A stretch of 64,000 nucleotides of DNA from Sophora flavescens (taxonomy: Eukaryota > Streptophyta > Magnoliopsida > Fabales > Fabaceae). A program made the translations under genes and the position numbers. Of the stretch, positions 21,350-33,042 are shown piece by piece (positions within the stretch are counted from its first letter, which is position 1; every line of letters begins with the position of its first letter). The stretch is taken from positions 100,360,874 to 100,424,873 of the forward strand of contig CM061062.1 in assembly GCA_030762895.1 (NCBI GenBank), written 5' to 3'. Below the pieces are notes generated by a model. It searched no databases. It had not been told where the DNA came from and saw nothing but the letters and a program-made list of their open reading frames with translations.

Positions 21350-22787
21350 TCTTTCTAAAACTCAACTATTTTCTTCTTGTTTCTTCTATTCTGAATCATT
21401 TTGGTTGCATTTGAATAGTTGGTCAATATATAAGTTTTAAAAAATATATTGCATGTGTCTTAAAGTCTTCTTGGTAAGTTTTGATGGGAATAATTGCACT
21501 AAGCCTAAATTGAGTGCATATGATAAAAATTAAAAACCTCGATGTGTTCCCTAATAATTTGAAAATTTGAAAAATCGATCCCCATTAAAGATTGAAAAGC
21601 GAACTTTGAGAAAATTTATTATGATTGCATGATTTATGACAAGTTTGGGGTGAAGGGGTGCACACATTAGGGATGTATCTCGGTCAAATAATTTTTCAAA
21701 AATATCCAGGTGATGAAAGTGAGACTCCAACATTGTTTTTAATTGTGTGAATCACTTTTAAGTTGTACTTTCCCGGATTTTCTTGAATCTCTTCATGGTT
21801 TGCATGTTTATATGTTTGCATCAAATGATTTAGGCAATTTTCTTTGAAATAGCTACTTGTCCAAATATGAACCAACCTTGATGCATGATCCCTAGTTAGC
21901 CACATTGAGCCTAATAGCTATTGTTTCTTGATGACCTTATGTTACAAGCCAAAAATCCGGAAAAATCGTGTAAACCCAATCTTAGGATTTAGGAGAGCAT
22001 GGAAACTTAGCAATGTAAGTGTTGTTTGGAAACTAAGTTTGGGGTGGCTACAAAGTTTATCATGTTGTTTTGGTTGAGAAAAAGAAAAAGTAAAATGGTT
22101 GAAGCCAAATGCTTAAGAAAGAAAATGATTGCAAAAATGCCAAAAAGGGCAAAGTGAAAAAAAAAGATGTGAGAAAGTAAAAAGGTTGTAGTCACCCAAA
22201 GTATAAAAAAATTTTAGAAAAATAGAAAAAGAATTGAGAGGAAGATCAAAAATTATAATTGCACATTTTATGCTCTCATAAATCTTAGGGACTTAGCCTT
22301 GATCCTTTACATATCATACCTTTAGCCAGGCCACATTACAACCTTTAAAAGACCTTTTGATTTTGCATACATGTTTTTGTGGGAACTTTGTTGAGATGAA
22401 AATCAAATTCATGGAAAGTGCTCTTAAAATGTGAAAATTGAGTGAAAAATTGATATCCTTGACAAATTGAGCGAATGGGTGAATTACTAAATACCCTTGT
22501 GAGGAAGGCAATTATTTGAATTTGGTGATCTCCTTTGTGTATGTGACCTGGAGCCCTTACTTAGAGTAATAAATGTATGATTGATATGATTCTCATGGTT
22601 TGAAAGTAGGTGAAATTGAGGGTTGATTAAGTAAAGTAAGGAAAGGGGAAACAATGAGTAAGGGTAAATTGATGAAATTGCACGAAATTTGGGGCAAGAG
22701 TGATTAAGTCCATTGAACTTACCTAATTTGAGTCTTTCATTTTGTTAGTTTGCTTGGGGACAAGCAAAGTTTAAGTTTAGGGTATTT
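21350..22787 (+). other. Athila-B 3' non-coding region and PPT area
   Basis: No gene seen. The sequence is related, in opposite orientation, to 8061-9130 of the LARD. It ends with GCTTGGGGACAAGCAAAG and a TTTAGGG-containing tract directly before the 3' LTR. Confidence 0.72.
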
Positions 22788-24117
22788 TGATCAACCGTTG
22801 GTTCATCTAGTTTTGTGACTAGAAAGACCTCAATTTTGATACCAATTGTGCGAGTTCATTCTCGTTTTAGCCCAAATTTGACTTTAATTGTTCACAAGCA
22901 ATTTTTTTAGTCTTAGGGATAATTTTTAGTAATTTCTTTTAGTTTCTTATGAAAATAAACCATTTAATGCTACTTTTAATTCCAAGTTAAAAGTGAAGCT
23001 CGAGGAAGCTAGGAAAAATAAAGGAAACAAGCAAAAATTGGATATTCACCTTGTGAACCGAAGCTCGCCTCGCGAGCCAGAGGAGCAGATCAAGCAGGAA
23101 CAGGAAGCCATTCAGCCTCGCCTCGCGAGCCAGACTCGGTGAAATGAAGATCATTCTGCTTCGTCTCGCGAACATTGTCTTACCCCGCTAGAAGTCCAAA
23201 TTTGAACTGGCGCCAACTTAAGATTCGACTGGCAAATCCTTGCTCGCCCCACGAGCGTGCGCAGATTCCAAACTTTATAAATAGCTTGTTTTAGGTCATA
23301 GAGAGGAGTTTTGGATTGGAAAAGTGTAATCCAAGTTTGCTTGGATCTGCGTAGTGTATTTTGAGTCAGTTCTTGAAGGATGAATGCTTTTATTACTTTT
23401 TTCGTTGTTTTCGTCTCTATGAGGAACTAATCCTCCTTTCTAAGGAAACGATGAAGCCACCTTTGATGTCATAGTTTATCCAAGTAATATTTTCTTATAC
23501 CCTTGTCTCTTTTCTTGTTCCTTAATTATGTTTTGTTTGCGTTAATCATGTGGCCAGTGGTTAACTAGTCTAGTGCGTTGAAGCTGGGAAGCGATTCGTG
23601 CTTAGGACTTGAATTAACAACACCGTTTTAACATTACTAGGGATATAATAGGAAAGCGGTGCAATCGTTATAGGGAACCAAGAACTTAATAAATCTAGTT
23701 GTGGGTTGAATATATTGGGAAATTGACGACTTGCAGTTGTAGATAATTTCTTTTGAAAATCGGAAGTAACATTAGGATAATTGAGGGTTCCCGGTTGACA
23801 AGAAATTAAATTGAAACTAGGGGTAATGAGATAAAACACTTGGGTAACTTGATTGATAGGGTAGGTGAATTCGTGACCTTAGAGCCTTAATCATAATCAA
23901 ATCTCATCACAATCTTTTAGTATCTTTAATTAATTGTTTCAATCTTTGATATATTTCTCTCTCTTGATAACTACTTCTCTTTGACTTGGTCAAATGCTTT
24001 GAAATTCCTTATTAAAATTAGTTAAATAGGTCTTCCAATCCTTGTGTTAGACCTCGGTATTTACTTACTGTGTTTTATTACTTGCAACGAAATGGTACAC
24101 TTGTCGGATCGTCATCA
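22788..24117 (+). repeat. Athila-B 3' LTR
   Basis: The 1330-bp LTR is TGATCAACC...CGTCATCA. It contains palindromic CTCGCCTCGCGAG units (23045-23257) followed about 20 bp later by TTTATAAATAG (23274-23284), a TATA box in the plus orientation. Confidence 0.87.
23045..23257. repeat. Palindromic CTCGCGAG array next to the Athila-B TATA box
   Basis: Repeated cores GCTCGCCTCGCGAGC, CCTCGCCTCGCGAG, CGTCTCGCGAAC and GCTCGCCCCACGAGC are each potential hairpins. The array ends about 20 bp upstream of the TATA box at 23274-23284. Confidence 0.82.
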
Positions 24118-25833
24118 GAAATGAATTTTCAACCATGATGGAGGTGGTTTACCCGAATCTCTCAAGATTTCTTTCATTGTATTTTTTCTCGCCCACTCTT
24201 CATCCACTAATTTTTCTTTCTCAACCAAAACGGGTTGACTAGAAGTAGGAGAAGATAATTCAACCTTCTTAGGCTTATGTTCATCATCCAAACAATCTTC
24301 CACAATGCCTTCAACAAATTCTTGGTTCTTCTCCTCACATTTGCCCTTATTCCTACTCTCTTGGTCCATTGAGTTGTTCACCTTTGGGTTAATCACCTTG
24401 CCACTCCTTGTTATGATGGCCATACATTGCTCTTTTCCTTTAGGATTGGCTTGAGTGTTGCCCAAAAAACTACCATTGTTTTGTTCCACCATTTGTGCCA
24501 TTTGATTTGCAAGTTGCCCAACTTGGACCTCCAAATTCTTGATGGAAGCATCAGTGTTTTTTTGGTTAGTCATAGACATTTCCATGAATTGGTTGAGAGT
24601 ATCTTCTAAGACTTGCATCCGGTCATGAGGTTGTTGTGGGGGTGGAGGCTTGCTTTCTTGTCCGACATCTTGTTTCCAACCAAAATTTGTTTGATTTGTC
24701 CACCCTTGGTTGTAGGTGTTGGAATAAGGATTGTTGCCTTGCCGCCCATAGTTCCCCATATAATTGGCTTCTTATTGGGAACCAGGGGTGGCCTCACAAT
24801 TGACATTATCATGGTCCCCTCCACAAAAATCACATCACATCACTTGTTGTGGTGGTATGGTGGTACTTTGCATGGTTTGGAGTTGTTGTGGGAGTTGAAC
24901 TAGTTGCTTGTTGATGGCTTCAAGTTGTTGTGACAAGAGCTTATTTTGAGCCAAAAGTGCACTTTGTGAGTCTAATTCCAACACTCCCCTTCTTGGTATG
25001 GTACCTCGATCATGATGCATCAAATAGTCATTAGATGTCATAGCTTCTATTAAAGTCAATCCTTCCTTCGGTGTCTTTGTGTTCATGGAACCTCCAGCTG
25101 AGGCATCCAACATAAGCTTAGTTGACGACCTCAATCCATTGCAAAATGTTTGCATTTGGACTAGATTGTCAAACCCATGATTTGGACATTTTCGGAGCAA
25201 GTCCTTGAACCTTTCCCATGTGTCATGAAGAGTCTCCCCCTCTTGTTGAACAAAGCTTGTGATATCACCCCGTGTCTTCACAAATCTTGAGGCGGGAAAG
25301 AACCTTGCAAAAAACTTAGCTTCTAAATCATCCCATGTAGTGATGCTCCCCCTTGGTTGAGATTGGAGCCAAGCCTTGGCTCTATCTCTTAGATAGAAAG
25401 GGAACAACCTTAGGCGAATAGCATCATCGGTTGCGCCATTTATCTTTATCGTATCACATAACTCAATAAAGTTGGAGATATGATTATTGGGATCCTCTTT
25501 CTCCATCCCGACAAATTGATTTTGTTGCACGATGTTCAAGAGAGCCGGATTGATCTCAAAGTTGTTGGAATTCACCGGAGGCATCACTATACTAGAGACA
25601 TGCCGATTGATATTGGTGTTGGCATAGTCCCCAAGTGTCCTCCGTGGTCTTTCACCATTTCCCTCCATTACTTCCTCTTCTTTTTGAGACAAAGTGGAAG
25701 ATGAAGCTTCTTGTTGTTGTTTCCTTTTCTTAGAGGATAACTTCTTCTTTCTTGTTTGACCACTCCTTCTCCAAGCCGTTCTCTTTACTTCCGGATCGTA
25801 AAGAAGTTGATTAGCTGGAGTTTTACCTCGCAT
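24118..25833 (-). pseudogene. Athila-A gag
   Basis: The preferred start is MRGKTPANQLL at 25833; the upstream hydrophobic run to 25908 is unlike gag. The frame then has a basic region, the Athila gag block (INPALLNIVQQNQFVGM, DPNNHISNFIELCDTI, IRLRLFPFYLRDRAKAW, FARFFPASRFVKTR, MQTFCNGLRSSTK) and a Gln-rich region. A stop lies at about 24832. In the same frame follow a zinc knuckle (CDFCGGDHDNVNC), another stop, and an Asn/Gly/Gln-rich part ending at the Athila-B insertion site. Two stops in one frame point to moderate decay. Confidence 0.85.
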
Positions 25834-25964
25834 AAACAAATCAAGGAGCAAAGCATAATAACACAATGGAATATGAAAACAAGAGCAAAATAGAAAAAAT
25901 GAAAGCAAGTAAAATGGTTCCTAAATTAGCAATCCTATTGTTATGTTGATACTGAAATCAATAA

Positions 25965-25982
25965 TCCCCGGCAACGGGGCCA
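25965..25982 (-). other. Athila-A primer binding site (tRNA-Asp type)
   Basis: The minus strand reads TGGCCCCGTTGCCGGGGA, close to the tRNA-Asp complement, six bases from the 5' LTR end. Confidence 0.83.
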
Positions 25983-25988
25983 AAAACT

Positions 25989-27269
25989 TGTTAGGACCTT
26001 GGCAAGTATACCAAATCGTGACAAGTAATAAAGTGTGAGTGAGTATCGTTCCCAACGAGGATTAAGACCAACTACCAACACGTCCAACTAGACTACTATC
26101 TAGGCGGAAATTTGGAAGGAAGGGATCTCAATATGAAATACCAAGCCCAACAAGAGTTAAAAATAAACAAATAAAAGGAACAAGTTCTTTTTGGATTTTT
26201 ATCAAACACTTAACAAGAACAAATGAGTTTTAATGCAAAAATGATGAAATGTTGAGGTTAGGTTCACTAAACTTCATTTACATGCAATGAAATGACTAAT
26301 AACATAGTTCCTACTTCAAATATGACAATCGATCCTCTAGATTATTCAAATCCTAATCCCTTAGATGATAAGAGCCTAAATCCCCAAATTAAGCCCTAAT
26401 TCCTTAGGAGGCTTAATTAGTGAATTTGCATGAAGATCAAGGATTGCATGATTACTAATAAACCTAAATCCATCCCTAGATACAAGGTTTACTAGGTGAT
26501 TGATTTCAAGTCTAGTCCTAATATGAACTTTTCAATTGCATACCAAGACAATAATCAAGTCATGGATGATCAAGCCACAACAAGCATTAAGCATGAAAAT
26601 CAAACACTCATAAAGAAGCAATAAGAACTATATTAAGAGGTCAAGTCAAATACATGGAAACTCAAAAATTAGCTACATCTAACCCCAACAATAGGGAAAT
26701 TAGCTACTCATAGTCATAAAGATAGCAAAAAGAAAATAAATAACAAAGATAAGTGTAGAAGACTCCATGGATGATGTCCTCTAGCTCCAGCAGCTCCAAG
26801 TGCAGAGAAATCCTCTCCCCTTAGGGTAAATTTCGTCCTTGGTACTTTCTGAATGCCTTAGGTTTTTGCCAAAAACGGAATTTATAGTCCATGTGTCATC
26901 AGTAATTGGGACTGAGCGCTATTTTGTGGGGCCGAGCCCCATCGCTCCAGAATTTAACACCTTCTCTGGCGTATCTGTGCTGAGCCCTGGAATCCGGGGC
27001 TAAGCCTCACGACATAGGGCTAAGCTCGGAAACATGGGGCTTAGCCCCGCTTGCTGAATTGGGCTTCACATTGACTTTAATTGGGCTTCTTCTTCTTGCA
27101 TCAATCTACACAAAAACACCAAAAACATTACTAACTAACCCAAAACAACAAATAAAAATAAACCATAATGACTCAATAAAACATAAGATAAACAACCTCT
27201 TAAGAATTAAAAAGGAAATAATCTACCTAAAATACACACCTAAAAATTACGCATATTGGCAACTTATCA
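25989..27269 (-). repeat. Athila-A 5' LTR
   Basis: The 1281-bp LTR starts TGTTAGGACC and ends AACTTATCA (plus-strand reading). It contains a TATA box on the minus strand (ACTATAAATTCC, 26879-26890) with a palindromic GGGGCTTAGCCCC-type array just upstream (26905-27055). Its partner LTR is outside the window, so the end is judged from TG...CA and the PBS. Confidence 0.8.
26905..27055. repeat. Palindromic GGGGCTTAGCCCC repeats next to the Athila-A TATA box
   Basis: Cores TGGGGCCGAGCCCCA, GAGCCCTGGAATCCGGGGCT, AGGGCTAAGCT and TGGGGCTTAGCCCCG lie within 150 bp. The array starts roughly 15-30 bp upstream of the TATA box in the direction of transcription. Confidence 0.78.
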
Positions 27270-28681
27270 GACACTATAGATGTGAAAGGTAAATAGTTGG
27301 TATTTCAGTATAGATTTTGGCCAAATAATAAATAATGGGATATGAAAGGTAAACTGCAGTCTTTATTTATTTATTAAAAACAGATTTTGGTTACGGGTGA
27401 TAGTTGTGAATTTGATAATTGAGGCATGTATCGTATAAAGTATAATGATAGTAGAGTCTAAGTTTCTCCAAGTTTTTTCATATCTTCTCCAGAATATTAA
27501 ACAAGTAGAGTCTTTGTTGTTTTAGTCTATAGCTTTATCTTGCTTTAACCATGAGTAAATGTAAGGATGCTACAGACATGAATGTTTTCAAATGAGTATT
27601 TTTTAACTTCTCTTCAAATGGCTGATATGTTTTCGTATGATAAATTGCCTGATATTGGTTCTGATTATGAAGGATATTTCTGAGGTCTTTTAATCGAGCC
27701 ACACTAACATACCTTTTCAATTAAGTATTGTCTGATCTTATTCAATGGCTACAAGAGGCCAATTGGTAAGTTGTTATTTTATTCAATTCTGGTGAATAGG
27801 ATTTGACGCATCAGACCAACAAGAATCTCAATTCTGAACTACAACAGTATGGGGTATGGCACCTTAAAATTGATGAGCATTAAACTTCAGAATTTGAGTG
27901 CAAATGTGAGAAAGAGAATGTTCCTTATTTTTATCTGACTGATTCCTTTTTCTTTTTATTTGGTTGTTGATTTTGATGTGTCCCCAATTATCACAGCTGG
28001 AGGTTAGTTATTCCTCTCCTAAGCTTTATTTATTATTTAGTTATATTACCTCAGATTATTCGTTGAGATATATACATATGTTAGCTGTTTTAAATTTTCA
28101 TAGATTTAAAAAAATTGACCAGAGTTCAATGATATTTGGAGGTGCTCTAGCTTCTTGATTTCATTGCTATTCCCTCAAATTTCATTGGGTGAATGTGATT
28201 TACATCAATTTCTCCACTTTAATTTCTACATTTTTGTTTCTTTACAGGTATTGTCATATCCACAAACCTTCCTATGCGGATTACAACTAAAATGAGAAAG
28301 AACATGGTTAAGGAACTACAATTGAATAATAGTTTTTTGAAGAACTTGAAGCAAGGAGGGACATCATAGTTATAGGCCTTATATACTTGCTCTTTCTTAG
28401 CTTAGTGAACCATTTGAATATGCTCAAATGCAACCTTTACTTGACTTTTTTTGTATTGTAAAGTGTAAGAGACTACTTTTGAGAATTGAACCATAAAATG
28501 TTCTGATTATTTGCTATATGTTTTAGTACTTGCTGGAGAAGAAGAAAACAAAAAAGATGAAAAATTGAAAATTATGAAGTCCTTTATTTGATTTGGGTTT
28601 CAAACTCTCGACCAATATTGTAGGAGCTTGGCTTTGAAGAAGCTTGATGGCAGACGTGGTACCTCATGTAAGCCATGGGAG
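27270..28681. other. Non-TE flank left of the hAT element
   Basis: I see no element ends and no long reading frame in this stretch. It is AT-rich, with one short exon-like segment (28248-28369). The last eight bases (28674-28681, CATGGGAG) are the hAT target duplication, so this sequence continues at 35886. Confidence 0.6.
28248..28369 (+). pseudogene. Possible terminal exon of an unrecognised host gene
   Basis: A pyrimidine-rich tract ending TTTACAG (acceptor at 28246-28247) is followed by about 40 sense codons (...VISTNLPMRITTKMRKNMV...) closing with TAG at 28367-28369. A possible preceding exon ends with a GTTAGT donor near 28003. I do not recognise the protein. It could be a decayed gene fragment or chance. 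Confidence 0.3.
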
Positions 28682-28699
28682 TATAGCTGTCAAATGGGT

Positions 28700-28850
28700 C
28701 AGTCCTAACCCATTTGGCCCTAGCCCATGTGGGTTAGGGCTAAAAGGGTCATAGGGCCAAAAAGCCCACCATAAAAAAAGCCCATAGGGCCAAAAAGCCC
28801 TTAGGGCCAAGTGGGTTGGGGCCACCCTATAGGCCAACCCACTTCAAGAA
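28700..28850. repeat. hAT left subterminal repeat region
   Basis: Dense repeats of AGGGCCAAAAAGCCC-like and CCCATGTGGGTTAGGGC-like motifs occur in both orientations. Comparable motifs occur near the right end (35690-35870). Such subterminal repeats are usual transposase-binding regions in hAT elements. Confidence 0.7.
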
Positions 28851-30160
28851 TTTCATTTTTTGGGGAAATTTTCCCAACTCATTTAAGTCCTGAGAGAGAG
28901 GAGTCGCATCTAGAACATTGAGTTTCACCATGGAGGAAACAAATTCATTAAGTGCTTGTACACTTCATATTACTGTCACATATACTGACCATGACTTCAA
29001 ATTGCAAGCAATTATTGGATGGCTTTGGTAACTCCCGTTTAGAAACTGTGGAACCTGCTATTGGAAGCTTTACACTAATGGTTGTCTGTGTTACTTTGGC
29101 AATTGGTAGTTCCTTTCACTTTGGGGAAATTTTATAATAATATTAATTCCAGAATAAACACCACACCACAGATCAGTCACCATAATTGAGGTCCTTAAAT
29201 CAATAAGAAAGTACTTAATTATAGCTATAAAATGGCTAAAGCAGAAGGGACAAAAACATGACAATATCCACACCAAAGCTTTTAGAGGGACAAAGTCAAG
29301 ATGTAACGAACAAGCATGAGAAAGGATGGGAAAAAGGCAAAATTAACCAGCTCCAAACTCTTGATTACTGCAAGGAAATCTGAGAACAAATTAGTATGCA
29401 ACATAAGCACAAAAATTTAAACAAGCATTGGAATTAAAACTAACCTAACATAAGTCTACAATATCATCTTGATGCACATTTGACTCTGCTACTGCGATCC
29501 CATCACAAATAAGTTTACAATCATCTTCATCTAAAACTCAACCAATCAAGACATAATTAGAGAATCAATCTCAAAATAATTAACTTGTAGTAAATACGAT
29601 ATAAATAGCAAATTATTACCATTAGGATTCAAAACAAAACCGTGCAACCAATTTCTAGCGCAAATAAGCATCTGGACATGTTCGGGAAGGGTGGAACTTC
29701 TGTATTTAGTTAGAACACGTCCATCGATACTGAAAACGGATTCAGATGCCACTGTAGTAATCAGAATACTTAGCAAATCTCGTGCCATCATCGCAAGGGT
29801 GGGAAATTTTTTTTCGTTAGTCTTACAATAATCCAATACATCCAAATCCTCATTCTTCTCATAAACAAGTACTTTTTCTTCTAAGTAAAGATCTAATTCA
29901 CTCTTCCCAACGTCACATGTAGTTTCATCCCGAAACTTTTGAAACTCCTGCAAAATATAATACATTAATTACTTAAATGAAACAAGAATGAAAGTAAGAC
30001 ACAAATAAAGACTAAGTTAATATTGAAAATCATACATTGAATACTTTTGTTCTCTTGTGCTTACTTCCTTCTTGACTTGACATATAAGGTTCACTGAGTG
30101 GTTGAGATTGAGAAGCACTTGTTGCATGCAAATCATATTCTCCATAAAGCTTTGATCCAA

Positions 30161-31357
30161 TGTAGCACACGGGTAAAAAAGAATGAGTGGTTTAAAAAAA
30201 ACTGCAATTAGGGCACGACAACTCGATTATCGTATCTCAAGGACTCTTGGATTGTTATTAACCTAGAAATCAATTTTTTGGGGGGGTTAGAGTCAACGAA
30301 AGAAGAATTGATTAAGAAAAACAGTGCGATTAAGCGAGTATCAATAAGTTGAAACGATTAATCTGCTGTTTCGGTTTCCCAACTATCATTGGTTCACATA
30401 AATTCCAAGCGCTAAGCGGATTCTAATCCCTTTCCGATTGTAGCGGAAATTAAACAAGCGCAATCGACACTACGAGATATATGTTCCTATTTCCGAATTA
30501 AGCAAACGGATTGAGGCGCTCGTGAATTAAGCAAACACGATCAACACACGTGAATTAAGCAAACACGATCAAGGTATATGAACATAGAATCATTGAAATA
30601 AATCAATACTTATTCTATACAACTTTAATTAAGCAAACAAGGCATACAACATAGTATTGAAAGAGACAAGCAAAGCAAATTTATCGGGAATTATGGAATC
30701 TCAAGTGTCGGCGGAAACCGACTACAGCAGACTAATCTCTGGTGATTAGTTCTCCATCACAAACATGATACAAACCCTTGGAATAAATTGAAAACAGTGA
30801 AAATTGTATATGATTTGTGTCTGCCCTGATCCTTTTATAAATCAGGATTCGCGTCACGGTCGTGATGGCCATCACGGCCAGGCCGTGATGCATTCTGCCA
30901 AGGGCGCGCATTCAAATTCTAGTCTATCACGACTGTGACGCCAATCACGGCCAGGTCGTGATGCTTTCTAACTTTGGGTGCTGATCTGTCACGGCCGTGA
31001 CCTCCATCACGGCTAGGCCGTGATCAATTCTGTTCTTCAGGGTTCTCTCATCACGCCCATGATGGGTATCACGGCTGGGCCGTGATACTTTCTGACTTCC
31101 AGGGCCTTCTTATCACGTCCGTGATGGTCATCACGACTGGGCCGTGATGCTTTCTAATCTTCATGGGTGGCTCATCACGGCCATGACCATTGTCACGGCA
31201 TGGCCGTGATGGCTTCTGCTTCAAGAGTCCTTCCCTTTTTGCTCTTCTTATTGACCTGAAAACATGAAATAGCAATGAATGCTTTATTTGACTCAAAAAT
31301 AACTAAAATGTCCTAAACTACTTAAGAAACTCAAAATGTTGCTTGAGGACAATTAAA
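30161..31357 (-). mobile_element. Probable solo LTR (Athila-like) inside the hAT transposase gene
   Basis: The segment starts TGTAGCACACGGG and is flanked by TCCAA at 30156-30160 and 31358-31362. The right terminus reads ...AATTAAA rather than ...CA, so one end is mutated or the boundary is slightly off. No PBS or internal region is present. A minus-strand TATA box (TTTATAAAAGG, 30831-30841) is preceded by six CACGGCCGTGATG-type repeats, the same array type as in the LARD LTR. It splits homologous transposase reading on either side. Confidence 0.62.
30853..31215. repeat. Six-unit palindromic CACGGCCGTGATG tandem array
   Basis: Units begin near 30853, 30927, 30989, 31051, 31112 and 31173 (spacing 61-74 bp). 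Each contains TCACG..CGTGATGG, then ATCACGGC..GGCCGTGATG, then TTCTG. The array begins within about 15 bp of the TATA box of the solo LTR. Confidence 0.88.
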
Positions 31358-33042
31358 TCCAAATTTGAGTGAAAGCGAGGTTAAACTCGAGTAATTAGTA
31401 CAAAAGTCATGGTCTTACTAGTTATAAAACTAGTTGAGCCAGAGGCTTATCAAGTTTCTCAAAATTTTCTCTCACATTTTTAACCTTATCCTTAGAGGTT
31501 GACGGATCAAGCTTTGTATAGCAAAAGAGTACAAATGCAAGTTTGAAGCGAGGGTCGAGGATAGCTCCAAAAGCCAAGACCACACTATACTCCTTCCAAT
31601 ATTTATCAGAAAAAAATTTCATCCTTGTAGACATTTCCTTTATTACATTGTCATCATTTTTCAAGTTTTCATTTAACATGCTTTCAATCTTCCAAACTTG
31701 ATAAAAGTATAAGTTGGACGTCGGGTAAGATGAACCAGATATCATGTTTGTAGTCTCATAAAATGGTTCTAAAAATTCACATATTTTCTCTCCCCTTTTC
31801 CATTCTTCATCCGATGGACAATGCATATAATTTGTATCTAATACCCTTAGAATATCAAAAGCCTTTTCATATTTGATTGCACTTTCAAGCATCAAATATG
31901 TTGAATTCCACCTAGTTGACACATCCAATCTTAAACCAATACTTGTGTCAATGCTTGCTTGTTTCACACAATCCTGGAATTTTACCATCCTCCCGTCTGA
32001 TCCTCTCACATACTTAACACTCTCTCTGATTTTTTGAAGCGCTTCACTAGCCACTTGCAAACCCTCTTGAACAATAATATTAAGAATATGAGCGGAACAA
32101 CGCACATGAAAAACTCACCATCACACAACGAACTATTTTGAAAACAAAGATGAGCTTTAAGAATACCTTGCATATTGGTATTTGCAGAAGCATTATCCAA
32201 AGTGATAGAAAACAATTTCTTATCAATCCTCCAATGTCTCAAGCAACCATATATGACAGCTTCTAATTCAGATCCAGTGTGAGGAGGCTTCATCCGAAAA
32301 AAATTAAGGATTTACTAACTAATTTCCACTTTTCGTCAACAAAGTGTGCAGTCAAACAAATATATCCTTCAGTAGTAGAGGTTGTCCACACATCAGAAGT
32401 TAAACACACTCTATTAGGAATTTCGGAGAAAAGTTGCTTAAGTTTCTCCTTTTCTCTAGTATAAATCTTTTGAATATCTGATACAACTGTGTTCCTAGAG
32501 TGCATCTTAACATCTAGATTCAAATAATTAATCAATTCTCTGATCTTGTCATATTCAACAAAATTAAAAGGAAGGTCATGTTGAATTATAGCTTCAGCAA
32601 GCAACTCAAGATAGGTTTTTTGATTAATCTTTATAGTGCTGGATTTCTGGTTAGACAACAACACATCATCCAAATTCAGATTTGAGCTCAAAATCCCTTT
32701 ACAAACTGGAAAATGATGACTTAAATGTGAAGTGCCATAATTTGTTTTAGTCTTGGGATTTTTACCAATCACATAATCACGTTCACAATAATTACAAGTA
32801 GCTCTTTCAACACCATCCTTATCTTTGCCACTTTTTGTAAAAAACTTCCAAACAGTCGAAGTTTCTTTTCTTGTTGACTCAGTACTTGCAGAAAAAGCAG
32901 CAGGAGTTTCAAAAACAACTTCGTCTTCTACATTCATACTTTGATTTGGAGGCTCCATAATATAATTTTATATTTCCTATACATTACAACAAACAAAAAT
33001 ATTGATTTTAAACAGAACAGAACATAATCATTCTCTTGCTCA

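Larger units (their letters stand above)
20672..24117 (+). mobile_element. Athila-B: internally deleted Athila-type element
   Basis: Perfect GAAAT target duplications at 20667-20671 and 24118-24122 define the ends. The 3' LTR is complete (22788-24117, starting TGATCAACCGTTGG). The 5' copy survives only as its first roughly 435 bp (20672-21105, start mutated to TAATAAACCG). Between them remain a short coding tail and the 3' non-coding region, so the rest of the 5' LTR, the PBS and nearly all gag-pol are deleted. The element lies in opposite orientation to its host, Athila-A. Confidence 0.88.
19939..27269 (-). mobile_element. Athila-A: Athila-type Ty3/gypsy element, 5' half, twice interrupted
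   Basis: A 5' LTR (25989-27269), a tRNA-Asp type PBS and a gag-protease reading frame lie on the minus strand. The frame is split by Athila-B (20672-24117) and then cut at 19938 by the Tat element. The rest of pol and the 3' LTR are expected left of the window, beyond the Tat 3' LTR. The gag family, PBS and LTR layout identify the Athila lineage. This is the oldest layer of the nest. Confidence 0.87.
29445..32958 (-). pseudogene. hAT transposase (BED zinc finger, DDE, dimerisation domain)
   Basis: The start MEPPNQSMNVEDE at 32958 is followed by a BED zinc finger (VWKFFTKSGKDKDG, CNYCERDY, HLSHHFPVC). The catalytic residues appear as SDVWTT, ITLDNASAN and ASESVFS. The C-terminal hAT dimerisation domain reads FPTLAMMARDLLSI...TLPEHVQMLICARNWL. 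Frameshifts lie near 32290 and 32105. A solo LTR interrupts the gene at 30161-31357. Two short introns with GT-AG ends are inferred at 29948-30035 and 29531-29619. A last exon ends at 29445. The protein resembles plant RICESLEEPER-type transposases. It is no longer functional in this copy. Confidence 0.83.
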
